The notes below the pieces were generated by a model. That model had not been told where the DNA came from, ran no database searches, and saw nothing but the letters and a program-made list of their open reading frames with translations. 64,000 nt of DNA from Brachyspira hampsonii (GTDB taxonomy: Bacteria; Spirochaetota; Brachyspiria; Brachyspirales; Brachyspiraceae): contig NZ_CP019914.1 in assembly GCF_002214805.1 (NCBI RefSeq), positions 2,666,001 through 2,730,000 on the forward strand, in the 5' to 3' direction. The position numbers and the translations under genes were made by a program. Below are positions 8,326 to 16,097 of the stretch, in pieces (position 1 is the first letter of the stretch; each line of letters begins with the position of its first letter).

Positions 8326-9843
8326 ATGAAAAGGACTTTATTTGTTATATTATCAATTATTTTTATTTTAATATTATTTAATACATGTAATAGCCGTTTT
8401 AATCCTAGATATTATTATCAGGAAATGTCAAGAAATAATAGTACTAGTGATACAGCAGAACCTGATATTGGTGGAGAAAGTATTTTAAGTGCCGATGAGG
8501 ATCCTTTTGTTTATGATGCTGTATCAAAGGCTTGGAATGACCCTAATTATAGGGGATTTACTCTTGATCTTGACAATGATTATGTTATAGCTGCTTCTTT
8601 CGGATTAAAGAATGAGCCTACATATATGCTTATAAAAGATGATACTTGGAAGATAAATGATCCTTTGAGAAATGAATATTATTATGACGGAACTAATACA
8701 AAAGCAGCAGGTTTTACAGTAAGTAAAGTAAAATACTATATGTATAAGAATATGAATCCTACATTTAGTTCTTCAAGTGCATACAATAAAAGTGATAGAT
8801 TACAAAGATTTTGGTTTTATAGATTTACAGGAAGTGCCGGACTTGATACAGATAATTATTTAATAGCAATAGACAGTTACTCAAAACTTGTATTTGCATT
8901 TGCAGTTCCTACAAAATGGAAAACTATATTTGGTATTCCAGCTCCTATAGAATGGGGGGCTGTTGAATTAGGCTGGGAGGCTAGTGCCGACAGTGCTAAT
9001 TTAAATAGTCAGGTAAAATTTGCTGTTGATGGTTTTACTTATTTTTACGAATATGATCCTGTAGGAATAGTTCATTCTGACGGAACTATAGAGATATATC
9101 CTTGGTGTACTTCGTCTATAGCAAATGATAATAGTTATGCTCCTATTGTAGAAGGCGGTAAAATAGATTTATCAAGAAATATTGCTAGTAATGGAAGTCC
9201 TGGAAGATCTCCTTATATGCCTATAAAAACTGTTGAGAAAAATAAAATAGCTTTGAAAGTTGAGAATGTAGAAATAGAAAATATCAGTGCTAATAGTTTT
9301 TATGATAGAACTACTGGAAACGATGAATATTTAAATTATGCAGGTTTTAGTTATTATATGAGAATAGCTAATACTATCAATGGTACAAAAACTTTAAATA
9401 CTATAGTTTCAAAAGATAAGCCTAGCTTGTTTTTTGATTCTCTATTTAAAGTAAATATTGGAGAAACTAAAAGCATTCTTTCTACTGTTTATACTCTCGA
9501 TATACAGTATGAAGATAAAGATAAAAATAGTATTAGTATATCTTTAGATTCTAAAGTTTCTATGTATGATAGAAAAGGCATATCTATTGGAACTGAAACT
9601 GTTATAACAGATTATGATTCTCCAAGTATTAATTTTACTTATAACAGTGCCCAAGATGCTTTTATTTTCAAGGATATAACCGGAGCTAATAGTGCAAAAA
9701 TTATAGAATATACTCAAGGTTTTACTTTGAAAAAAGGCGAAACTAAAGTTTTTTATGCTGTAATAGAAGATGCGGGTATTGGCGAAAATAATGGTGCTGA
9801 AGCGAGCGGAAGAATAAAATTAATATATACATTATCCTATTGA
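8326..9843 (+). CDS. Unrecognised surface lipoprotein
   Basis: 505 residues. A hydrophobic signal (MKRTLFVILSIIFILILF) ends in FNTC, a loose spirochaete-type lipobox, followed by a Ser/Asn/Thr-rich spacer. The mature part is rich in Tyr, Asp, Ser and Asn, predicted mainly beta, with a central aromatic stretch around 160-230. No enzymatic motif was seen. Export and lipidation are probable; the exact Cys is less certain because the -1 residue is Thr. It is flanked by the feoAB terminator and the radC-HTH pair and appears to be transcribed alone. Confidence 0.75.
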   Translation: MKRTLFVILSIIFILILFNTCNSRFNPRYYYQEMSRNNSTSDTAEPDIGGESILSADEDPFVYDAVSKAWNDPNYRGFTLDLDNDYVIAASFGLKNEPTYMLIKDDTWKINDPLRNEYYYDGTNTKAAGFTVSKVKYYMYKNMNPTFSSSSAYNKSDRLQRFWFYRFTGSAGLDTDNYLIAIDSYSKLVFAFAVPTKWKTIFGIPAPIEWGAVELGWEASADSANLNSQVKFAVDGFTYFYEYDPVGIVHSDGTIEIYPWCTSSIANDNSYAPIVEGGKIDLSRNIASNGSPGRSPYMPIKTVEKNKIALKVENVEIENISANSFYDRTTGNDEYLNYAGFSYYMRIANTINGTKTLNTIVSKDKPSLFFDSLFKVNIGETKSILSTVYTLDIQYEDKDKNSISISLDSKVSMYDRKGISIGTETVITDYDSPSINFTYNSAQDAFIFKDITGANSAKIIEYTQGFTLKKGETKVFYAVIEDAGIGENNGAEASGRIKLIYTLSY

Positions 9844-9992
9844 ATTGTATAAATTTTTTATAATAATGGTAATTTTTTTAAAAAAGTTATAAAAGTTAAA
9901 TATATACTGTTTATTTTCTTTAATAAATGGCTTATTTTTTAAAAAGAATTTGTTTAACTAGGGCTATACTATAATTTATTAAGGAAATGCGT

Positions 9993-10694
9993 ATGTATAA
10001 TGATTTTTATAATGATAATACAAAATTTAGTAATGCCCTAGAAAATACTAATGCAGATATTGTCAATGAAAAGCAAATATTAGCTTCAATTATATCAAAT
10101 GGGATATCTTTGGAAAAGGCAAATAGCATAGTAGAAAAACTTTATTATAATTTCTACAATCTGCATAATATAGTTAATGCTTCAGCAGAAGAACTGTCAA
10201 AGGTTAAAGGTCTTAATTCAAAAAAGATTAATTTGATAAAAAGTATTCCTTCTATTTTGGAATATTATTTACTTAGCAGTTTAAAAATAGCTTCTCCTCA
10301 TTTAAAGAAAAAAGATTTAATTAATTATCTAATTATAAAATTAGGAAAATTGAAATTTGAAACTTTTTCTATTATTTGTTTAGATGTGAATAAAAGATTC
10401 ATATCTATGGAGCATATATTCAGAGGAACAATAGATTCTGCTACTATATATCCTAGAGATTTGGTAGAAAAGTCATTATCACTAGGAGCTAGTTATGTTA
10501 TAATATCGCATAATCACCCGTCGGGTGTATCCAAACCGTCAAAAGAGGATATTGAAATTACAAAGGTTTTATATCAGGCATTTCTAATGGTAGAAATAAA
10601 AATGATAGATCATATTATAGTTGCTGGTAATTCTTTTTATAGTTTTAGGGAAGATGGTATGTTTGACAAATACAAACATAATGCGGAGGTTTGA
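9993..10694 (+). CDS. RadC-like JAB/MPN-domain protein
   Basis: About 233 residues. The N-terminal 80 residues hold a helix-hairpin-helix-like region (EELSKVKGLNSKKINLIKSI). The C-terminal half is the RadC JAB domain with the metal motif HNHPSG…KPSKEDIEITK (about 170-190). Despite the name, RadC proteins are not proven repair enzymes; they are often linked to mobile or competence functions. I prefer ATG 9993 because AAGGA at 9981-9985 is seven bases away, against only one or two bases for ATG 9987. It ends two bases before the HTH gene start, so the two form an operon. Confidence 0.9.
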   Translation: MYNDFYNDNTKFSNALENTNADIVNEKQILASIISNGISLEKANSIVEKLYYNFYNLHNIVNASAEELSKVKGLNSKKINLIKSIPSILEYYLLSSLKIASPHLKKKDLINYLIIKLGKLKFETFSIICLDVNKRFISMEHIFRGTIDSATIYPRDLVEKSLSLGASYVIISHNHPSGVSKPSKEDIEITKVLYQAFLMVEIKMIDHIIVAGNSFYSFREDGMFDKYKHNAEV

Positions 10695-10696
10695 AT

Positions 10697-11122
10697 ATGC
10701 TTACAACTAATTTAAAGAAACCTTTTTATAATAATATACTTAGTGATAATAAGGAAGAGAACAATAATAATAATAACAAAGAGATATTTAGGGAAGATGA
10801 TGAGCTTATATCTTCTGTTGGAAATAATATAAGAGCTATAAGAAAATCACAGACTAAGACTATATCTGAAATAGCAGAAATGTCTGGAATATCGGCTAAA
10901 TATCTTCAAAGTGTTGAGGTGGGCAAGAGAAATATATCAATAACAAATTTGAATAAAATAGCAATAGCTTTAAATGTACCTATAGCTATACTATTTAGTT
11001 ATGATCATATAGAAAAAACTAAGAAACTTTTGTATATAGCAAATAAGCTTAAAAATTATTCAGTTTTGCAGTTATCTAATATAGATACTATAATAAAGGA
11101 TTTGAAAAATATCATAGATTAA
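10697..11122 (+). CDS. XRE-family helix-turn-helix regulator
   Basis: About 141 residues. An Asn/Lys-rich N-terminal arm (1-40) precedes a Cro/cI-type HTH domain (about 45-100) reading NIRAIRKSQTKTISEIAEMSG…YLQSVEVGKRNISITNLNKIA. A GGAGG site at 10685-10689 is seven bases before ATG 10697, making this a better start than the TTG at 10691. It follows the radC-like gene directly. XRE proteins bind operator DNA; the target is unknown. Confidence 0.88.
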   Translation: MLTTNLKKPFYNNILSDNKEENNNNNNKEIFREDDELISSVGNNIRAIRKSQTKTISEIAEMSGISAKYLQSVEVGKRNISITNLNKIAIALNVPIAILFSYDHIEKTKKLLYIANKLKNYSVLQLSNIDTIIKDLKNIID

Positions 11123-11142
11123 ATTTTTTATATATTTAAATT

Positions 11143-11189
11143 AATCCCTTATATTATTAATATAATTAAATATTAAAATATAAGGGATT
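11143..11189. terminator. Inverted repeat between convergent genes
   Basis: A perfect 13-bp stem (11143-11155 with 11177-11189) with a 21-base AT loop lies between the 3' ends of the HTH gene and the leftward lipoprotein gene. T runs are poor on both sides, so termination is likely but not certain. Confidence 0.5.
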
Positions 11190-11196
11190 GACTTAC

Positions 11197-13146
11197 TTAT
11201 TGTAAATTTAAAATCTTAAGCATTTCAGCTTCTATCGCTTTAATGTCACCTTTCGCTTCCTGAATAGTTTTTATTTCTGCCCTTCTTTGCTCCAATAACT
11301 CTTCCTGACCTTGTTTATCCAAAGTTGATTTTTTAGCAAAATATGCATCGCTTATTAATTTATCAGCCATTCTCAAAGTTCTGTCGGACACTATGGCTTT
11401 GTCGGATGCATTTTCTGCTTTAGACATGTCAAAGCTGGCATCAGTTTTTAAAGCCCCTTCAGGTACTCCGTAAAGTATACTTCCTTTCCATTCCAATTTA
11501 GGCTGATAAGTATATGTAATATAATCAAAATAATCTGAATTCTTTATTTCATTATTATCAATGAATATATCAAATGCTTTATTATAATTTGTATCTAATA
11601 AAAATATTTTATTCTTACCATCTTCGGTATATATTTTTTGAATACAGTTTAAATCTTGAAAATCTTTATTATTAATAAGCTGTCCTATTTCTGAATCAAA
11701 ATCTACTTCCAAATTCTCTTTCAAAAGCAAAGTAAAATTCACTGTACCGCCTCTTCCTCCGCCATAATCATAATCTCCTGAAAGCATTAATTCTTCTTTG
11801 CCGTCATTATTGATGTCGCATAAAAAGAAAGATGGAAAATATATACGCCAACCCATTGTTTCATCTATATACTCCAAATATTTTTCTTCATTAAATTTAC
11901 CGAAACTTATAAATTTAGAGCCTTTAGTATAATCTTTCAAATCATTTGTAGAAATTGAATTAATTTCAGCGGATTCTACTTTGTCTATATCTCCAAGTCT
12001 GAAATTGTAAGTTTTTATCTCTTCAAATGAAGCATATATATGCTCATTCATAAACTCAGGATTATAATAATGCATATTTACTCTTGATTCAATTAAAAAT
12101 GTATTTTTCTTAAACTCAAGAAAACTAAGTCCATTCCATCCATCATAATACTCCATAAAATCAATTCCGTAATAATTTCTAAAATACTCCGCATCATCAA
12201 AATATAATTTATCATCGCTAAGTCTGTTTGTAACATAAGTTTTTAAATATTTATTTATTATATTTGTATTGACTATTTCTGGTACTATATTTACTGAAGC
12301 TACATGAGCTGTACCTTCCAATTCAATTGAACTTAAAGAATAATTATTTTCATTAAATAAATCTATATATCCAGTATTTTTTGTAATATATCTAACGAAA
12401 CCATTGTTATAAGCATCAGCAACTAATTTTTCTGCCCTTAAAGAATCAGGGGCTTCTATTATATAATCAACTAATTTCATTTTACCACTGTAAGCGTCAT
12501 CATCATCATACTTTGATATCATCATAGATATGTTAGTGCCGCCTGCTTTTTTCCATTCTGTTAAATACTTTTTTTCTTCTTCAAAATAATAAAGCGAATC
12601 GCAAGCAAAATGCGACAAGAACAAAGCTAAATAAACATCAGCATCTTTTTTATTTAATTTTAATAATTCTTCTCTTGCCTTTTTTAATGCTAAATTCTGT
12701 TCTACATATAAATATTCATCAGCATAATAATCTGTAAGATCTTCATTATATCTATCCCAACTGCTGAAAGTTTCACTAAATGGATCATAATTAACATTTG
12801 ATATAAACTCTATAGAATATTTTTTTCTTTCATCATCATTTGCAAATTTCCTATTAAGAAAATCAAAATTTCTTTTTGCATATTCATTATTTTCTCTTGT
12901 ATTTTTAAGCTCTTCATCAAATTTAGCTTTATCTACTCTAACACCTTTATAAACATATTTCATATCAAAGAATTCTTTTTGATTATCTGTTTGTTTACTT
13001 TGATTAGCTGAAGTATTAGTTTGAATATTTTGAGATTGAGCATTTGTATTTTGTGATGTTTGATTTGCTTCTTTATTACCGCCGCCGCAGGAAATTATAG
13101 CAATCATAAAAATAAATGCTGCAATTATAGAAATAAGTTTTTTCAT
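11197..13146 (-). CDS. Lipoprotein with EF-hand/FG-GAP-like calcium loop (module copy 1)
   Basis: About 649 residues. The signal peptide MKKLISIIAAFIFMIAIISCGGG carries a clear lipobox (IISC). A Gln/Asn/Thr-rich tether follows. The body is unfamiliar except for FLCDINNDGKEELMLSG at about 440-460, a DxNxDGxEE loop as in EF-hand or FG-GAP calcium sites. The C-terminus is a charged helix. I choose the Met at 13146 because the signal peptide begins there. It is about two thirds identical by eye to the gene at 16098-18074. It is the last gene of the duplicated ankyrin-Rpn-lipoprotein module. Probable outer-surface or periplasmic location; function unknown. Confidence 0.82.
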   Translation of the reverse strand: MKKLISIIAAFIFMIAIISCGGGNKEANQTSQNTNAQSQNIQTNTSANQSKQTDNQKEFFDMKYVYKGVRVDKAKFDEELKNTRENNEYAKRNFDFLNRKFANDDERKKYSIEFISNVNYDPFSETFSSWDRYNEDLTDYYADEYLYVEQNLALKKAREELLKLNKKDADVYLALFLSHFACDSLYYFEEEKKYLTEWKKAGGTNISMMISKYDDDDAYSGKMKLVDYIIEAPDSLRAEKLVADAYNNGFVRYITKNTGYIDLFNENNYSLSSIELEGTAHVASVNIVPEIVNTNIINKYLKTYVTNRLSDDKLYFDDAEYFRNYYGIDFMEYYDGWNGLSFLEFKKNTFLIESRVNMHYYNPEFMNEHIYASFEEIKTYNFRLGDIDKVESAEINSISTNDLKDYTKGSKFISFGKFNEEKYLEYIDETMGWRIYFPSFFLCDINNDGKEELMLSGDYDYGGGRGGTVNFTLLLKENLEVDFDSEIGQLINNKDFQDLNCIQKIYTEDGKNKIFLLDTNYNKAFDIFIDNNEIKNSDYFDYITYTYQPKLEWKGSILYGVPEGALKTDASFDMSKAENASDKAIVSDRTLRMADKLISDAYFAKKSTLDKQGQEELLEQRRAEIKTIQEAKGDIKAIEAEMLKILNLQ

Positions 13147-13174
13147 GCTAAACCGTCCATAAGTATTTTTATGT

Positions 13175-13203
13175 ATCATAAATTAAAATGATTGAAATTG
13201 CAA
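13175..13203 (-). promoter_or_regulatory. Module promoter, copy for lipoprotein at 11197-13146
   Basis: On the minus strand TTGCAA (13203-13198) and TATGAT (13180-13175) are 17 bp apart. The spacer matches those before the three other lipoprotein genes of the module almost base for base (…TTTTAATT ending). Confidence 0.6.
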
Positions 13204-13221
13204 TCAAAAAATATTTTTAAC

Positions 13222-13259
13222 AAAAAAAGTGCATACATATATAATGCAGGCACTTTTTT
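13222..13259 (-). terminator. Palindromic hairpin H1 after rpn copy 1
   Basis: The GTGCATACATAT…ATGCAGGCAC palindrome is flanked by A and T runs, so it can terminate in the minus-strand direction. It is one of five near-identical hairpins found after each module gene. Confidence 0.75.
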
Positions 13260-13278
13260 ATTGTAACTTTTATATTTA

Positions 13279-13569
13279 TTATAGATTTTCTATTTCTTGT
13301 ATACTTAATCCTGTTATTTTACTTATAATATTAATATCTATATTTTCTTTTTTCATATTTTTAGCTGTTAATATTTGATTTTCTTTAATACCTTCTTTAA
13401 TACCTTCTTCTTTAGCCTTCTTTATATCTAACTCCATACTCTTATTAAAGAAATATGTATCTACTTCTCGTTTTTTATATTTATCCATTACTGGACTATC
13501 ATTAACAAAAGTGAGGCATTTTTTTTCTACCTCTTCAAATATAGTATTTTCTTTCATTAAAATAGACAT
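13279..13569 (-). CDS. Predicted intragenic RpnS-like C-terminal protein (copy 1)
   Basis: In frame inside the rpn gene, ATG 13569 is preceded five bases upstream by AGGGGG (13575-13580), which pairs with the anti-Shine-Dalgarno using one G-U. It would give 96 residues beginning MSILMKEN and lacking the nuclease core. The second rpn copy has GGAGG and ATG at the homologous place. In E. coli, a short protein from an internal start of rpnA is known to block the nuclease. Expression here is inference from the ribosome sites. Confidence 0.6.
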   Translation of the reverse strand: MSILMKENTIFEEVEKKCLTFVNDSPVMDKYKKREVDTYFFNKSMELDIKKAKEEGIKEGIKENQILTAKNMKKENIDINIISKITGLSIQEIENL

Positions 13570-14184
13570 GTCTTCCCCCTTAAAAAATTTTATCCAAGAA
13601 ATGAATTCTTTATGTATATTATCTAAACTTTCTATTGCAGAAATATCTTTTAAATTGAATTTAGGAAGTTCAAGGAAATGCAATTGACAATGATCTGTTA
13701 GAATTTTATTATTGTTTAATTCTTTTAAAACATAACAGCTATGCACTTTATCTTCATCTGTAAGTATAAAGTTTGTAATATTAATACTTACAGTAGGTTT
13801 TAATCCATCATAAAAAGAACCTCTATTTAAACTAGAACTATAATTATAAGCCCAATAGTATAAAGCTCTTTTTATAAAATCTTCATTTCCTCTTGATTGT
13901 ATCTCTATTAAAACAGTGATACCTGTTTCTGTAGTAGCTTTTATATCGACTATTGATTCTTTTTCATCATAGTTTTCTGATATATTAAAAGGATTAAGTA
14001 TTTCTATTTTATTAAAAGTTTCAAAGTTTAAATCTTTAAATACGGCATTAATGAAATTTAAAGCTATATTTTCATTGCCATCATGCGAAAATAAATAGCG
14101 TACAAAATAATCATTAATTCTATTTAAATTATTTATTGTAATAGGTTCATTTAATATTTGCTTTAACTTATTAAAATCTTTCAT
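13279..14184 (-). CDS. Rpn-family PD-(D/E)XK nuclease (module copy 1)
   Basis: About 301 residues. Motifs of the Rpn/transposase-like PD-(D/E)XK nuclease family are visible: NDYFVRYLFS near the N-terminus, KIEILNPFN, then ESIVDIKATTETG and VLIEIQSRGNEDFIKRALYYWAYNY, which hold the catalytic D…ExQ. A coiled C-terminus repeats KEGIKEG units and ends in ISKITGLSIQEIENL. Start at 14184: the longer reading (14274) would translate hairpin H2 and is rejected. Rpn proteins cut DNA, promote recombination and, in E. coli, act against phage. The gene holds a strong internal start at 13569. It is module gene two, between hairpins H2 and H1. Confidence 0.88.
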   Translation of the reverse strand: MKDFNKLKQILNEPITINNLNRINDYFVRYLFSHDGNENIALNFINAVFKDLNFETFNKIEILNPFNISENYDEKESIVDIKATTETGITVLIEIQSRGNEDFIKRALYYWAYNYSSSLNRGSFYDGLKPTVSINITNFILTDEDKVHSCYVLKELNNNKILTDHCQLHFLELPKFNLKDISAIESLDNIHKEFISWIKFFKGEDMSILMKENTIFEEVEKKCLTFVNDSPVMDKYKKREVDTYFFNKSMELDIKKAKEEGIKEGIKENQILTAKNMKKENIDINIISKITGLSIQEIENL

Positions 14185-14244
14185 AATATTATTATACAAA
14201 AAATAATTATAAAAGTAAAGTTTATTAAAATTATTATATATAAT

Positions 14245-14280
14245 AAAAAGTGCATACATATATAATGCATACACTTTTTT
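14245..14280 (-). terminator. Palindromic hairpin H2 after ankyrin lipoprotein copy 1
   Basis: AGTGCATACATAT…ATGCATACACT palindrome with flanking A and T runs, eight bases past the ankyrin gene stop. Same family as H1, H3, H4 and H5. Confidence 0.75.
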
Positions 14281-14288
14281 AGTATTTA

Positions 14289-15962
14289 TTAGTAACTAAG
14301 ATAACTTTCTAAATCTCTTGGATTAGTTAAATGATGAAGTGCTGATTTATCATTTCTAGCTGAAGCAATATCAATGGCTGTTTGTCCTTCTTTGTTTTTA
14401 ATATTATAATCAGCCCCCATATTGGCAAGAACTCCCACAATACCATAACTATAACTTGCCGCAGCAATCATTAATGGAGTATTTCCTTCCTTGTTCTTTT
14501 TATTTATATCAGCACCATTTTTTATCATATAATAACAAAGATCTGCTCCGCCGCCGTACTTGTTGGCATTTACCAAATATGTTAAAGGAGTATCTCCTGT
14601 TGCTGAACATATAGCATTTAAATCAGGCCTTAAATCAATAATATTTTTAGCTAAACCCACATTATAATAATCTATTGCTTTCATTAAAGGAGTATATCCG
14701 TATCCGTCTTCTAAATTTATATCAGCACCTTTCTCTGCTAAAAATTTAACCATTTCTTTATCATTTCTAGCAGCAGCTAAGCCAAGAGGTGTAATATTAT
14801 CATATTGTTTATTCAAATCAGTATCATCTTTTATAAGTTTTTCTAATGCTTTCATATCGCCTTTAGATACAGCATTCATTAATTCATCATATCCGTCTAT
14901 ATTATTTGAATCTTCGCTTGATAATAATTTTTCCATTTCATAATATTTTTTCTTCTTTGCTAATTCTATAGCTTCTTCTCTAGTTGTATTAGTATTAAGA
15001 TTAAAAACATCATTATCTATTAATAATTTAGCTATATCATAATTACCATAATCTATTGCATTATATATATAATCATCACTTGAGTTTAAATTAGCTCCTT
15101 TATCAATTAAAAGCTTAGCTATTTCTATATTGCCATTTTGAGCTGCTACTTTCATAGGAGAGTTAATCCAATCTCCATCTGCAAATATTTGAGCATTTAC
15201 ATCTTGTCCTATAGATATTAAATATTTAACCATTTCTATATTATTTTCTTCTATGGCATCAGGAATTAAGCTTGATTTTAAATCAATATCTCCGCTTTGT
15301 ACAAGTATTTTAAGCATATCAAGATTATTATTGTTTATCGCTGCATCTGTTAAATAATAAGAATATTCATAACCATAATCTCTTCCTGCATCAAGTCCTT
15401 TATCAATTAAAATTTTACTCATTTCAACATTATTATTTCTAACAGCATAATAAAGCATATCAATACCATCTTCTGTTTCCATATCGCTTGCTCTGGCATT
15501 AACATCAGCCCCTTCTTTTATAAGCTCTTTTGCCAAATCATTGTATCCGAATTGTACTGCCAAAAACAAAGGAGTAGAATCTTTATATATGTATTTATCA
15601 CCAAAATTTGTCATTTCAGTAATTTTTCCTTCTAGTCCTTCCTCTGCTAATAATTTTGATATTTCATATATTGGTGCTTTATATTTATATTGATTAAGTA
15701 TTTCATCTATTTTACTATATCCTGTAGGTATAGGATCTAACTCTGTACCTTGAATATATTCATTAGTATATTTAGTTTTATTAATATCAATATCTGTGTT
15801 ATGATTTTCATTTGTAGTTATAGGATTAACATATACTTTATTAGTTTCTGTTTGATTAGTTTGAATATTTTCTGTTTGTTCTGTTTTTTTATTACCGCTT
15901 CCGCATGAAATTATAGAAATCATTAAAATAAATATTATAATTATATGAATAATATTTTTCAT
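14289..15962 (-). CDS. Ankyrin-repeat lipoprotein (module copy 1)
   Basis: 557 residues. The signal peptide ends in ISIISC (lipobox), followed by a Thr/Asn/Glu-rich tether. From about residue 125 to the end there are about ten to twelve ankyrin repeats, recognisable by ADVNARA, NNNVEMSKILIDKGLD, NGNIEIAKLLIDKGANLN and GYTPLMKAI-type units. Ankyrin repeats bind proteins; here they would face the periplasm or cell surface. Start at 15962 has GAGGG eight bases upstream. The paralogue at 19289-20956 is highly similar along its whole length. The partner is unknown; position beside Rpn and the EF-hand lipoprotein is conserved in both module copies. Confidence 0.9.
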   Translation of the reverse strand: MKNIIHIIIIFILMISIISCGSGNKKTEQTENIQTNQTETNKVYVNPITTNENHNTDIDINKTKYTNEYIQGTELDPIPTGYSKIDEILNQYKYKAPIYEISKLLAEEGLEGKITEMTNFGDKYIYKDSTPLFLAVQFGYNDLAKELIKEGADVNARASDMETEDGIDMLYYAVRNNNVEMSKILIDKGLDAGRDYGYEYSYYLTDAAINNNNLDMLKILVQSGDIDLKSSLIPDAIEENNIEMVKYLISIGQDVNAQIFADGDWINSPMKVAAQNGNIEIAKLLIDKGANLNSSDDYIYNAIDYGNYDIAKLLIDNDVFNLNTNTTREEAIELAKKKKYYEMEKLLSSEDSNNIDGYDELMNAVSKGDMKALEKLIKDDTDLNKQYDNITPLGLAAARNDKEMVKFLAEKGADINLEDGYGYTPLMKAIDYYNVGLAKNIIDLRPDLNAICSATGDTPLTYLVNANKYGGGADLCYYMIKNGADINKKNKEGNTPLMIAAASYSYGIVGVLANMGADYNIKNKEGQTAIDIASARNDKSALHHLTNPRDLESYLSY

Positions 15963-15994
15963 ATTTTTACCCTCTGTATGTATTGTTATTTTTT

Positions 15995-16023
15995 ATAATA
16001 AATTAAAATAACTAAAATTTCAA
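15995..16023 (-). promoter_or_regulatory. Module promoter before ankyrin lipoprotein copy 1
   Basis: Minus strand TTGAAA (16023-16018), 17-bp spacer, TATTAT (16000-15995). The same promoter recurs before the other three module lipoprotein genes. Confidence 0.65.
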
Positions 16024-16044
16024 TTAGAAAATATTTTTAACAAT

Positions 16045-16080
16045 AAAAAAACTGCATACATATATAATGCATGCACTTTT
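16045..16080 (-). terminator. Palindromic hairpin H3 after lipoprotein copy 2
   Basis: CTGCATACATAT…ATGCATGCACT palindrome with A and T runs, downstream of the lipoprotein gene ending at 16098. Same family as H1-H5. Confidence 0.75.
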
Positions 16081-16097
16081 ATTGAAACTATTAAAAA

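Noticed and set aside
14185-14274. A longer N-terminus of rpn copy 1 (MYALYMYALF…)
   Set aside because: It would translate the palindromic hairpin H2 and has no counterpart in copy 2; the homologous start is at 14184.
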